From Sphingosinicella sp942492965 (GTDB lineage: Bacteria > Pseudomonadota > Alphaproteobacteria > Sphingomonadales > Sphingomonadaceae), in assembly GCA_942492965.1 (NCBI GenBank), contig OW818656.1, positions 4,092,001 to 4,156,000 on the forward strand: a stretch of 64,000 bases of DNA, given 5' to 3'. Each line of letters begins with the position of its first letter. The stretch's first letter is position 1. Positions 16,933 through 25,878 of this stretch are shown here, in pieces. Under the pieces are notes generated by a model, which saw only the letters and a program-made list of their open reading frames with translations, had not been told where the DNA came from and ran no database searches. The translations under genes and the position numbers were made by a program.

Positions 16933-18714
16933 CTAATACAAGGTCACGTTATCAAGCTGCATCGATACGGTCTGGCCGCCAGGGCGCGTCGCGCTGATCT
17001 CGATCTGAAAAATGGCGCTGGGATCCCAGGCATACTTCGGCGCGTCAGGCTTCAATGACGAGAACGGCACATCAACGGTCTGCCAATCGCCGCCGCCGTT
17101 GACGCTCGCGGCCGAGCGAGAGGTCGGTCCATGTAACCGCACCGTGAACGGCCCCTCCCCGTTCAGATCGAAACGAAGCCCGCGATAGCCGCTAAGATCG
17201 GCGGGTACGACGGACCCGCGTGTCAAAGGGAAGACGATGCCCACGAAGGCGTTGTCCTTGATAGACATCCGGCCTGCGAGTTGCAGCATATGGCCGTTCG
17301 CGCCTCGCTTGACGATCCGCGTGATGACAGACGAGCGATCAACACCGCCGTCGAACACGTCGAAGCGCAGCGTATCGCGCGCGGTGCGGCCATCGGGGCG
17401 CTCGAAGTCATCGATCAGCGGTGGCACGCGTATGGCAGGCAGATAGGGTGCGGCATCCGCGGTGCGCACGCCCTCGCCATAGACCGGGCGTCCATCGATG
17501 AAGACACGGTTCACACGGGTAATGTCGCTGATCCGCTTCCACGGTTCCCCGTCCACCAACAGCATATCCGCGCGCTGCCCCGGCGCGATGGTCCCGCGGT
17601 CATGCGCCAGTTTCACCAGCCGGGCGCTTTCCGATGTCGCTGCGACCAGGGCTTGGGAAGGGGAAAGTCCGGCGCGGACAAGCAGCACCAGCTCGCGCTG
17701 TGTCGATATGCCGTGGCGGACGTTTGTCATGCCCGCGTCTGTCGCAACCCCAATCGGCACACCCGCGGCGTGCATTTTGCGAACGTTGTACAAAGCCGTT
17801 TCGAACTTGTGCGCGAACCGGCGCGCCTGCGCGGCGGTGAAGGGCGTATCCGGCGCGTATACGCCCGGCTCATAGACCGCGAGCGTCGGCGCCATGCCTG
17901 TTGGGCGCCCTGAAAACTGCGCAAGTGCCGCTTGGTCGATCCGCCGGTCCTGCAACGCATGTGCGATGACATTGACCCCGGCACGCGCCGCCGCTGCGCC
18001 GCGATCCACCGTTACCGTATGCGACAGCACGCTCCATCCGGCGCGATGCGAGGCATCGACAAGGCTGCCTAAAGTCTCCTCGCCCATGCTATTGTTGTCG
18101 GGGAACAGGCCATAGCGCCAACCGTCGGTGAAGATCTTGATCGCATCGGGTTTGTACGGCTTCAGCCTCTCCACGGCGGCCCTGGCGGCCTGCGGGCTGT
18201 TGATCCAGATCGTCGTGGTCTGATCACCCCAGACGGCGCCGTGCCCGCCGGGTGTGCTGACCCGCGCAACGAAATGCACATGCGGCGCCACGAGCGAGGC
18301 GAGCCATTGTCGGCGCGGCTCGAAGCTTTCCGGCTGCTGGTGAAAATCGAAAACCGTCGTCACGCCCGCCGCGACATAGGCTGCCGCGATCTGCGGTGTC
18401 GTCGCGGGGGCGCCGTCCGGCGTCCAATGGGTGTGGAGATCGAACAGCCCCGGCAGAATGGCCTTGCCGCTTACATCGATGATCGTCGCGCCCATCGGCA
18501 CCGCGACGCGCGGGCCGACCGCGCGAATCCGGTCCCCCGCCACGATCACCGTTGCTTTCCGTGCCGGCGCGCCCGTGCCGTCGAACACGGTTCCGCCGAC
18601 AAGCGCGAGCAGGGGCCCATCGTCTGCCAGGCTTGGTTGACCGGCAAGCAGCAGCAGCGCGGCGGCTGTGAAAAATCCGCGCAGCGGCAACCCGCCGGTC
18701 AACTGGCTTCGCAT
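16933..18714 (-). CDS. Exported amidohydrolase with C-terminal CIA30-like beta-sandwich
   Basis: The 593-residue protein has a signal peptide (about 1-30), an amidohydrolase-superfamily domain with metal motif H94-T-H96, a putative carboxylated Lys in AIKIFTDG, His ligands in LSHTVT and IAHALQD, and an Asp in VATDAG. Residues about 435-593 form a separate domain opening IDDFERPDG that resembles CIA30/carbohydrate-binding jelly rolls. It likely cleaves a C-N bond in an amide, cyclic imide or peptide-like substrate in the periplasm. It is 15 bases downstream of the TonB receptor gene and in the same operon, so the receptor probably imports its substrate. The exact substrate is unknown. Confidence 0.85.
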   Translation of the reverse strand: MRSQLTGGLPLRGFFTAAALLLLAGQPSLADDGPLLALVGGTVFDGTGAPARKATVIVAGDRIRAVGPRVAVPMGATIIDVSGKAILPGLFDLHTHWTPDGAPATTPQIAAAYVAAGVTTVFDFHQQPESFEPRRQWLASLVAPHVHFVARVSTPGGHGAVWGDQTTTIWINSPQAARAAVERLKPYKPDAIKIFTDGWRYGLFPDNNSMGEETLGSLVDASHRAGWSVLSHTVTVDRGAAAARAGVNVIAHALQDRRIDQAALAQFSGRPTGMAPTLAVYEPGVYAPDTPFTAAQARRFAHKFETALYNVRKMHAAGVPIGVATDAGMTNVRHGISTQRELVLLVRAGLSPSQALVAATSESARLVKLAHDRGTIAPGQRADMLLVDGEPWKRISDITRVNRVFIDGRPVYGEGVRTADAAPYLPAIRVPPLIDDFERPDGRTARDTLRFDVFDGGVDRSSVITRIVKRGANGHMLQLAGRMSIKDNAFVGIVFPLTRGSVVPADLSGYRGLRFDLNGEGPFTVRLHGPTSRSAASVNGGGDWQTVDVPFSSLKPDAPKYAWDPSAIFQIEISATRPGGQTVSMQLDNVTLY

Positions 18715-18729
18715 CAGCGAAATCCCATC

Positions 18730-21069
18730 CTAGCGCCGGTAAGTCACCGTCAGCCCGAACGTGCGCGGGCGCACGGTCGTCTGGAAGAACGCGTCGATGC
18801 CGATCGCTTCGTGATACCGGCTGATCGTTGGCGCCTGGTCGAGCAGGTTGTCGACGAACACCGACACGTCCGCGTCGCCGATCTGCATACCGGTACGGAG
18901 CGAGACGAGGTTTACCGCATCGTCGCGGACAAGGTCGGGATCATAGACGAGTACGTTCGCCGGGTTGCGTCCGGGTGTGAGGCCCGAGACTTTCGACGTG
19001 TAGGCGTAGTCGGCCCGCACATAGACATCCCGGCCCATCAGCGTCCCGTCGTACTGCGCGCCCGCGGAGAGCGTGAAAGCCGGAATGCCGAGCGAATCCC
19101 CCTTCGACACGATCGTGCGCGGCGTCGGCGGCGTGGTCGACGTGTTGCGGCTGCCGAAGATCGTTTCGTCAAGCTTGGCGTCGGTATAGCCGCCGGCGAG
19201 GTTCAACGAGAAACTGTCCGATAGCTGCGCGCCGACGCTGAAGTCGAAGCCCTTCGAAACCGCCTCGCCGGCATTGCCGATGAAGCTGCCCCCGCACGCC
19301 GAAAGGCTGACGCTGCGCTGGATGTCCTTCCACCGCGAATAGAAGCCAGTGAGCTCCACCCGCACGCGCCCGTCCGCGAAGCTGTTCTTGGTGCCGAGTT
19401 CATAGGTCCAGAGCGTGTCGGACTTGAAGGTCGGCGGCACGGAATCGTACCCAAGCTGCTGCAGGTTCGCAAGGCAGTTGGCGACCGGCGGCAGACCGGT
19501 GCGGTTGGCGCCGCCGATGCGGTAGCCCTTGGATGCGCTCGCGTAGACGAGATCACCCGCGCCCGGCTTGTAAGACAGCGCAAACTTGGGCGTGAACGGC
19601 GTTTCCGACGATTTTCCGCTGGTGGTCGCGCCGTTCGAAAGCGGCCCCCGCCCTATGTTCGTGAAGCTGAACTTGGTCTTCGAATAGCGCGCGCCGACGG
19701 TGGCGGTGAGGCCGTCCACGATTTCGTAGTCGATCTGTCCGAAGCCCGCGAGCTGCTTGTCGAGCGCCGAAGTGTCGCCGCTGAAGCTGAGGTCGCCGAT
19801 GAGGTTGCTGCCCCAGAAGTTCAGCATCGTCCAACCCTGCGACGTCGTGAGCGCCGGAAGCTGCGGATCGACGACGAGCTGCAGGTTCGAGAACGGCGAG
19901 CGCTGATAGAACGCGCCGAACACCCATTTCAGCCGCGCATCCGGATTTGCGGACTGCACGCGCAGCTCCTGCGTGAACTGCTTCTGCTTGGGCGTGATGA
20001 TGCTTTCGGACTGGTAGTCGAACGGCGCCAGCGGAATGCCGAAGAACTGCGGCGTGTATGTCGAGAAATCCAGCGAGCGCCGGAAGTTGCGCCGGAAGTA
20101 GGAAGTTTCGGAGATGATATCGACCGCCTCGCCCTTCCATTCGATGTTGAGGGCCGGCAGATACACTTCGTCCTTGAAGGGCTGCTTGTTCCACGCGCTC
20201 AGGAAACGCCCCTTTTTGGGGTCCGAATAGCTCTCCCAGAAGAACCCGCGATCGTCCGCCTTGTCGATCTCCATGAAGAACGAAGGCGTGACGGTCAGTT
20301 CCTCGCTCAGCCGGAAGGCGAGCGCCGCGCGCACCGCGGTGCGCTGCTGGCTGTTGATGTTCTTGTCGACGACATCGCCGCTGAAGCGATTGATCTGATC
20401 GACATAGCCCGCATCGCGCCGCGTGTAGCCGCTGACGCGGAATGCCACATTCTCGCTGATCGACCCGCCGAACGCGGCGCCGACTTCATAGCCGACCCCG
20501 CCGCCTTCGGTGACCTGTACGCCGCCGCGCGCATACACATCCATCTCGCCGTCGAACGATGGCTGCGGCGTGATGAAGCGGATCGCACCGCCCTGCGCGC
20601 CCGCGCCAAACAGCGTTCCCTGCGGCCCGCGCAGCACCTCGACGCGCTCCAGGTCGAACAGCGTCGGATAGAAGTTGGTCGTGGCGACACCGAGCGAGCG
20701 CACCTGGATCGGCGTGCCGTCGATATAGATGCCGGTCGTCTGCGCGCCGACGTTGGATTTGATGCCGCGGATCGCGATCTGCTGCGTGAAACCGCCGCTG
20801 TCCTGCTGGAAGCTGAGGCCGGGCGTCATCCGCACCATGTCCTCGATCGATTTTGCACCCTTCTTGTCGAAAATCTCCTGATCGAAGGCGGCGATGCTGA
20901 GCGGAACGTCCGAGAGGGCCTCAGCGCGCCGTGTCGCGGTGACGACGATTTCCTCGTAGGCGACAGCCTTTGGTTCTGCGGACTGCGCCCAAGCTGGCGC
21001 TGCAACCGTTAACCCTGCGAGCACTGTCGCAAGCGCCGTTCCAACCTTCAGTGTTCTGGATTCCCTCAT
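18730..21069 (-). CDS. TonB-dependent outer-membrane receptor
   Basis: The 779-residue protein has a signal peptide (end PAWAQ), a TonB-box-like EEIVVTATRR, a plug domain (RGIKSNVGAQTTGIYIDGTPIQV, LERVEVLRGPQGTLFGAGA pattern split across residues about 100-160) and a 22-strand barrel ending in aromatic/R (TVTYRR). The ATG at 21069 was preferred to the GTG two codons earlier because the GTG would lie inside the Shine-Dalgarno sequence AGAGGGGG. It is the first gene of a leftward operon with the amidohydrolase and is divergent from the thioredoxin-fusion gene. It belongs to the broad sphingomonad family of receptors; it has no sign of siderophore or B12 specificity. Confidence 0.9.
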   Translation of the reverse strand: MRESRTLKVGTALATVLAGLTVAAPAWAQSAEPKAVAYEEIVVTATRRAEALSDVPLSIAAFDQEIFDKKGAKSIEDMVRMTPGLSFQQDSGGFTQQIAIRGIKSNVGAQTTGIYIDGTPIQVRSLGVATTNFYPTLFDLERVEVLRGPQGTLFGAGAQGGAIRFITPQPSFDGEMDVYARGGVQVTEGGGVGYEVGAAFGGSISENVAFRVSGYTRRDAGYVDQINRFSGDVVDKNINSQQRTAVRAALAFRLSEELTVTPSFFMEIDKADDRGFFWESYSDPKKGRFLSAWNKQPFKDEVYLPALNIEWKGEAVDIISETSYFRRNFRRSLDFSTYTPQFFGIPLAPFDYQSESIITPKQKQFTQELRVQSANPDARLKWVFGAFYQRSPFSNLQLVVDPQLPALTTSQGWTMLNFWGSNLIGDLSFSGDTSALDKQLAGFGQIDYEIVDGLTATVGARYSKTKFSFTNIGRGPLSNGATTSGKSSETPFTPKFALSYKPGAGDLVYASASKGYRIGGANRTGLPPVANCLANLQQLGYDSVPPTFKSDTLWTYELGTKNSFADGRVRVELTGFYSRWKDIQRSVSLSACGGSFIGNAGEAVSKGFDFSVGAQLSDSFSLNLAGGYTDAKLDETIFGSRNTSTTPPTPRTIVSKGDSLGIPAFTLSAGAQYDGTLMGRDVYVRADYAYTSKVSGLTPGRNPANVLVYDPDLVRDDAVNLVSLRTGMQIGDADVSVFVDNLLDQAPTISRYHEAIGIDAFFQTTVRPRTFGLTVTYRR

Positions 21070-21110
21070 TTTCACCCCCTCTTGCAGACTTTAGCTCTAA
21101 TCGTTGATCT

Positions 21111-21182
21111 CAACTTATATATCAGTTGAACGCACGTCAATCTGGTGCTAGAAAATTTCAGAGGATTTGGTTTTGATATATC
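21111..21182. promoter_or_regulatory. Divergent promoter region with two TGATATAT motifs
   Basis: The A/T-rich 188-base gap between the receptor and the thioredoxin-fusion gene carries ATATATCA at 21117-21124 (reverse of TGATATAT) inside a CAACT...AGTTG inverted repeat (21111-21128), and TGATATAT at 21174-21181. The same octamer recurs at 25812-25819 in the other divergent gap of this island. These are candidate operators for the GntR regulator encoded at 28022-28720. This assignment is inferred from position only. Confidence 0.45.
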
Positions 21183-21257
21183 TTTTGATCTAAACGGCAC
21201 ACCTCATGAAGGCCGTTAAAAATCAAGAAAGTATCATTTATTGCAACGGAATATGGA

Positions 21258-22724
21258 ATGAACATTGGGGTGGAAGACGAAGCGCGCGAAGCCAAGAAAG
21301 GCGCTGTTTCGTTCAAGATATATGTGAAGAAAGCCTGCGAAACCTGCGTTCTCCTACAGCCCGTGATCGTGCGGCTCAGTGAAACGGGGCCGGTGACCAT
21401 TCTCGCCCAGGACGATCCGGCTTTCTTCTCGACACTCGCCGTCGACGATTCGACGCTGGAGCAGTCCTTCCACGACGACATCGAAGTCACGCCCACCCTG
21501 ATCAAATTCGCTGACGGCAAGGAAGCGGAGCGGGTTTTCGGCTGGGATCGGGCGGAATGGCGCCGCATCACCGGGATTGCCGATCTCGGCGAGGATTTGC
21601 GCGCCTTTCAGCCGGGGTGCGGCTCGAAAAGCCGTGAGCCGGGGGTCCATGAGCATCTCGTCGCCCGCTTCGGCGACCCCGGGCTCGACTCCCGAAAGAT
21701 CGTGATCACCGGCTTCGAAGACCCTCTGGAGGCCGCCTTCGAGCGTGGGTGGACGGACGGCCTGCCCGTCGTGCCACCCACCGACGAGCGCATTTTGCGG
21801 ATGCTTGGCGGAACCCGGCGCGACAAGCACGAAGTGGTCGGGCGCGTCCCCCCCAATCTTTCGCCGGTCACGATCGAAAAAATCGCGATCAATGCCGTGA
21901 TGGCCGGCTGCAAGCCGGAATATATGCCGGTGGTGATCGCGGCGGTCGAAGCCGCGCTGGAGCCGGTGTTCACGATGCACGGGCTGCTGTGCACGACCTG
22001 CTTTTCAGGGCCGATCATCGTCGTGAACGGCCCCATAGCCAAACGCATCGGCATGAACTGGGGCATGAATGCGCTCGGCCAGGGCAACCGCGCTAACGCG
22101 ACGATCGGCCGGGCCTTGCAGCTTATCATCCGCAACGTCGGCGGCGGTATACCGGGCGACCTCGACCGGTCGACGCTCGGCGGCCCGGGCAAATACACGT
22201 TCTGCTTCGCAGAGGACGAGACGGACCCAAGCTGGGAACCGCTCTCGGTCGCGCGCGGGCTCGAGCGCGGGGAAAACGCCGTCACGCTGTTTCAGGGGGA
22301 CGGCATTCAGGGTGTCGTTGATCAACGCTCTTCCACGCCCGAACAGATGGCGAAGTCGCTCGCCATGTCCCTGCTGGCGGTCGGGCATCCCAAGCTTGCC
22401 GAGTTCACCAACGCCATGCTGGTCCTTTCGCCCGAACATTACGCGATCTTCCGCAATGCGGGCTGGGACCGCGCGCGCATCACGGCCGAACTTCATGCGG
22501 CGATGATCCGCCCGGGCACGGAGCTGGTTTTCGGTGCGCAGGGCGTCGGCGAAGGCATCGCTGCCGACCGTGCCGACGAGATGGTCAACAAGTTTTGGCC
22601 CGAAGGCCTGCTCATCGTGCGCGCAGGCGGGCAGGCGGGCCTTTATTCGGCGATCTGCGGCGGCTGGACCGGCGGCCGCTTCCGCCACGAATCTCAACCC
22701 GTGACAAGGAGGATCGCCCTGTGA
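21258..22724 (+). CDS. Thioredoxin-like domain fused to a large uncharacterised domain, partner of UGSC protein
   Basis: Residues about 15-115 look like a thioredoxin fold: the redox motif is C27-E-T-C30, followed by a cis-Pro segment VTPTLIKFADGKEAERVFGW. Residues about 145-470 form a second domain that I do not recognise; it holds GWTDGLPVVPPT, a second CxxC pair (C245-T-T-C248), and glycine-rich blocks NVGGGIPGDLDRS and GAQGVGEG. No signal peptide or membrane segment is visible, so it is cytosolic. It overlaps the next gene by 4 bases (GTGA), so the two proteins are probably made in equal amounts and may form a complex. A redox or sulfur-handling role is inferred only from the cysteines. 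Confidence 0.75.
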   Translation: MNIGVEDEAREAKKGAVSFKIYVKKACETCVLLQPVIVRLSETGPVTILAQDDPAFFSTLAVDDSTLEQSFHDDIEVTPTLIKFADGKEAERVFGWDRAEWRRITGIADLGEDLRAFQPGCGSKSREPGVHEHLVARFGDPGLDSRKIVITGFEDPLEAAFERGWTDGLPVVPPTDERILRMLGGTRRDKHEVVGRVPPNLSPVTIEKIAINAVMAGCKPEYMPVVIAAVEAALEPVFTMHGLLCTTCFSGPIIVVNGPIAKRIGMNWGMNALGQGNRANATIGRALQLIIRNVGGGIPGDLDRSTLGGPGKYTFCFAEDETDPSWEPLSVARGLERGENAVTLFQGDGIQGVVDQRSSTPEQMAKSLAMSLLAVGHPKLAEFTNAMLVLSPEHYAIFRNAGWDRARITAELHAAMIRPGTELVFGAQGVGEGIAADRADEMVNKFWPEGLLIVRAGGQAGLYSAICGGWTGGRFRHESQPVTRRIAL

Positions 22725-23248
22725 GCGCCACGACCGTGCTTCGCGACCCGACAGCGGAAGCCGCGCCCGTGCGCCGCGCGCGGCGCACGCCGCCGTGGTC
22801 GCTCGATGATATCACCGTTGCGCTGATGGACATCGGCAAGATGCGCGGCGACGAGTTCATCGATCGGCTAGAACAGCTTTTCGAGGAACGCGGTATCGCG
22901 ACGCGGCGCTGGAAGAAGCCGACCAACACGCGCACGGCGCCCGTGGAAATGCTTCAGGAAATCGCCGATGAAGCGGACGTGGTCGTTATCGCGCTGTCCG
23001 ATTGCGGATCCTGCACGTCCTGCTCGACACACGACCTCAATGATCTCGATGCGCGCGGTGTGCCGGGCGTCAGCGTCCTCACCGAAGAGTTTCGCAGCGC
23101 CTTCGCCGGTCAATGTGAGACGATCGGCTTCGATGGCGCCTCGATCTTCGTGCCGCACCCGGTACAGAACCGGACGACCGATCAGCTCCATGCGATGGCG
23201 GAAAATGTGATCGAGGACGTGATCTGTGCCATAACCCGCCAGAAATGA
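22721..23248 (+). CDS. UGSC-family protein (Cys form)
   Basis: The 175-residue protein has the motif C95-G-S-C98 followed by T-S-C101 in the segment VVIALSDCGSCTSCSTHD. This matches the UGSC family known from selenoproteins, in which the first residue is selenocysteine; here the codon is TGC, so it is the cysteine form. The GTG start at 22721 has AAGGAGG 8 bases upstream and overlaps the previous stop. A GTG or ATG farther upstream would read into the previous gene. The stop overlaps the M20 gene start by 4 bases. The function of the family is not known to me; its redox motif suggests thiol chemistry. Confidence 0.8.
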   Translation: MSATTVLRDPTAEAAPVRRARRTPPWSLDDITVALMDIGKMRGDEFIDRLEQLFEERGIATRRWKKPTNTRTAPVEMLQEIADEADVVVIALSDCGSCTSCSTHDLNDLDARGVPGVSVLTEEFRSAFAGQCETIGFDGASIFVPHPVQNRTTDQLHAMAENVIEDVICAITRQK

Positions 23249-24441
23249 CGGCAGACGCACACACCGCCATCGAGCTTGCTGAATGGCGGCACCATATTCA
23301 CGCCCACCCCGAGCTTGGCTTTGCCGAACTGCGAACGTCGGACTTCATCGCCGAAAAGCTGCTCGCCTTCGGTGTGGATGAACTGCACCGCGGCATCGGC
23401 GGCACCGGGCTTGTCGCCGTGGTCCGGGGGCAGCCGGGCGAGCGCGCCATCGGGCTTCGCGCGGACATGGACGCGCTGCCGATCCATGAAGACAGCGATG
23501 AGGCTCACACATCGCAAAACCCAGGCGTGATGCACGCCTGTGGGCATGACGGACACTCGGTCATGCTGCTCGGCGCCGCACGCGAGCTCTGCGCCACGCG
23601 GAACTTCGCAGGCACCGTCTATCTGGTCTTCCAGCCCGCCGAGGAGGCGCTCGGCATGGTGGTGCCGGGCAGCACACACCGTGATGCAGGCGCGCTCGCG
23701 ATGATGCGCGACGGCCTGTTCACGCGCTTTCCGATGGAAGCGATCTTCGGCATTCACAACCGGCCGGGCATCGTGGCCGGGAAATTTGGCATCAAGCCGG
23801 GCGTGATCTACGCGGCCGCCGACCGGTTCGAAATCCGGATCGTCGGCAAGGGCTGCCACGCGGCGCGGCCGCACCTCGGCATCGACCCGATCATGGTCGC
23901 CGGGCAGGTGATCGGCGCGCTACAAACCATCTCCAGCCGCTTCTTCAGCCCGGCCGAACCGGTCGTGGTCTCGGTCTGCGAGATTGCGGGCGGCTCGGCG
24001 TTCAACGTCATTGCGGACGACGTGAGGATGGTGGGCACGGTCCGCGCACTGAGCGAAGCCGCGCGTAAGCAGGCCGAATCGCTCGTTCACCAGATCACGC
24101 AGGGCGTAGCCGCGAGCTTCGGCGCACAGGCCGAGATCAACTATCAGGTTGGTTTCCCGGCGCTCATCAACGATGCCGGCCTTGCCGAAAAGGCGCGCGC
24201 CGTGATGGTAGGCCTCGTCGGCGAGGCGAACGTCGTCGACCTTGAAGAGCCGACGATGGGCGGCGAGGACTTCGCCTGCTACCTCACCGAAAAGCCCGGC
24301 TGCTTCGTGCTCGTCGGCAACGGCATCGAGGGTCGCCACGGCCTCAGCGTCCACAATGCCCGCTACGATTTCAATGATGCGGTTCTGCCGCTCGGCGTGC
24401 GCTACTGGCGCGCGCTTGCCGAGGCGCTCCTCCCGGTCTGA
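23245..24441 (+). CDS. M20 family amidohydrolase (hippurate hydrolase/aminoacylase-like)
   Basis: The 398-residue protein is a metallo-aminoacylase that removes an N-acyl or carbamoyl group. It shows RADMDALPIHE, the metal block MHACGHDGH (H97, C99, H101), the FQPAEE catalytic-glutamate block, and the dimerisation lid domain from about residue 185 to 300, then GGEDFACYL near the C-terminus. These are the M20D subfamily features. No signal peptide. The ATG overlaps the UGSC stop by 4 bases, so trx-fusion, UGSC and M20 form one operon. Specific acyl group unknown. Confidence 0.9.
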   Translation: MTADAHTAIELAEWRHHIHAHPELGFAELRTSDFIAEKLLAFGVDELHRGIGGTGLVAVVRGQPGERAIGLRADMDALPIHEDSDEAHTSQNPGVMHACGHDGHSVMLLGAARELCATRNFAGTVYLVFQPAEEALGMVVPGSTHRDAGALAMMRDGLFTRFPMEAIFGIHNRPGIVAGKFGIKPGVIYAAADRFEIRIVGKGCHAARPHLGIDPIMVAGQVIGALQTISSRFFSPAEPVVVSVCEIAGGSAFNVIADDVRMVGTVRALSEAARKQAESLVHQITQGVAASFGAQAEINYQVGFPALINDAGLAEKARAVMVGLVGEANVVDLEEPTMGGEDFACYLTEKPGCFVLVGNGIEGRHGLSVHNARYDFNDAVLPLGVRYWRALAEALLPV

Positions 24442-24445
24442 ACCG

Positions 24446-25738
24446 TCAGGCGCCCGCGCCTTCCGCAACAGCCTTCGGCTCGCGGAAACGGCGGCGTTCA
24501 CCCACCGTTTCGCGCATCGCGAGCGCAACCCCGATCGCCGCAATGCTGGCGGCAACCATGCACCACGCGGGCGCGACGGGATTGCCCGTCCACTTGATGA
24601 GCGCGGCGATGATGAACTGCGTCGTGCCCCCGAAAACCGCGACGGCAATCGAGTAGATCAGCGCATAGAGCCGGCTGCGCTGCGCGCGCGGCAGTCCCTC
24701 GGCGACGCTGACGTTCGCAGCGGCGGTGCTGAGCGCGTAAAGCGCCGCCAGCATCGCGGCGCCAACCAGCAGGCCCTGCTGACTGGGCGCCGCCACAAGG
24801 TTTGAAAACACCGGATAGGCGAGCAGAAGCAGCACAATGCGGGGCAGGATCACCATCGGCTTACGGCCGGTGAAGTCCGACAGGAAGCCGCCCGCGAGTC
24901 CGAAGAGCATCAAACACCCGCCGACAACCGAGGTGGAGGCGAACGCCGTCACCGGATCGAGCGCCAGCGTCGTGATTGCGTAGGTCGTCAGGTACTGGAG
25001 CGTGTAATTGACCACCGTGCCCGAGAGGATCAGCACGATCCCCAGAGAAATGAAACTGAGGCTTGCGGATTGCGAAGGCTGATGATCCGCAGCCGCGACG
25101 TCTTCGGGCAGGGTTTCCGGCAGCGTTCGCCGCAGCCAGAAGCCGAGCGGCAGCAAGGCGGCGCCGAGAAGCAGCGCCACGCGCCAGCCCCATGCGTCCA
25201 CATCTTCGGCTGGCAGTTGCGATGAAATGGCAAGGCCGACGCCCCCGGCGAGCAGAATCGCCATGCCCTGGCTCGCGATCTGCCAACCGCCGTACATGCC
25301 TTTCCGGCCGGGCGGCGCGGCCTCGATCAGCATCGCGGTCGTTGGGCCGACCTCGCCGCCGATGGCGAACCCCTGCACCAGCCGGGCGCTGACGACGATG
25401 ACAGCGCCTGCGACGCCGATCATGTAATGCGGCGGGGTCAGCGCGATCACCAGCAGCGCCCCGCCCATCAGCGAAAAGCTCAGCAGCATTGCCGGTTTGC
25501 GGCCCACCCTGTCGCCGTAGCGGCCGATATAGTGGGCGCCCACGGGGCGGCCGAGAAACCCGACGCCGAAGGTGGCGAGCGCGAGCAGAAGCCCGCTGAA
25601 AGGGTCGTCGGTCGGGAAGAAGTTGCGGCTGATCTGCAGCGCGAAGAAGCCGAACACCGTAAAATCATAGAACTCGAGCACGTTGCCCATCACAATGCCC
25701 GCGAGGTGCCGTTTTTTTATGGAAGCCTGACCTGTCAT
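24446..25738 (-). CDS. Major facilitator superfamily transporter, metabolite:H+ symporter type
   Basis: The 430-residue protein has about 12 membrane segments and the MHS-family signatures: GNVLEFYDFTVFG early, GRYGDRVGRKPAM after segment 2, LVQGFAIGGEVG in segment 4. Such proteins import organic acids or betaine-like compounds with protons. The ATG at 25738 is preferred to one 20 codons upstream because GGGAAGGGA precedes it and the extra N-terminal residues are only charged filler. It is convergent with the M20 gene and divergent from the S9 peptidase gene. The likely cargo is the free product of the island's hydrolases. Confidence 0.88.
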   Translation of the reverse strand: MTGQASIKKRHLAGIVMGNVLEFYDFTVFGFFALQISRNFFPTDDPFSGLLLALATFGVGFLGRPVGAHYIGRYGDRVGRKPAMLLSFSLMGGALLVIALTPPHYMIGVAGAVIVVSARLVQGFAIGGEVGPTTAMLIEAAPPGRKGMYGGWQIASQGMAILLAGGVGLAISSQLPAEDVDAWGWRVALLLGAALLPLGFWLRRTLPETLPEDVAAADHQPSQSASLSFISLGIVLILSGTVVNYTLQYLTTYAITTLALDPVTAFASTSVVGGCLMLFGLAGGFLSDFTGRKPMVILPRIVLLLLAYPVFSNLVAAPSQQGLLVGAAMLAALYALSTAAANVSVAEGLPRAQRSRLYALIYSIAVAVFGGTTQFIIAALIKWTGNPVAPAWCMVAASIAAIGVALAMRETVGERRRFREPKAVAEGAGA

Positions 25739-25811
25739 GATCGGTAATCTGTCCCTTCCCTTGCGCGCATCCTTGCGGTCCGCATTCCCTCTCGTCATGA
25801 ACCGTAAAGAA

Positions 25812-25819
25812 ATATATCA
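25812..25819. promoter_or_regulatory. TGATATAT motif in the MFS/S9 peptidase intergenic gap
   Basis: ATATATCA (25812-25819), the reverse complement of TGATATAT, lies between the divergent transporter and peptidase genes. It matches the two copies at 21117-21124 and 21174-21181. Candidate shared operator; low certainty as the motif is short and A/T-rich. Confidence 0.35.
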
Positions 25820-25878
25820 GATGAAACAATACGAAGATTCAGGCGTGTGATTGGACCTACGGATCAGGGGTGGGAAAC

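Noticed and set aside
22721..23248. UGSC protein as a selenoprotein
   Set aside because: The first motif residue is encoded by TGC, not by in-frame TGA, so it is a cysteine form.
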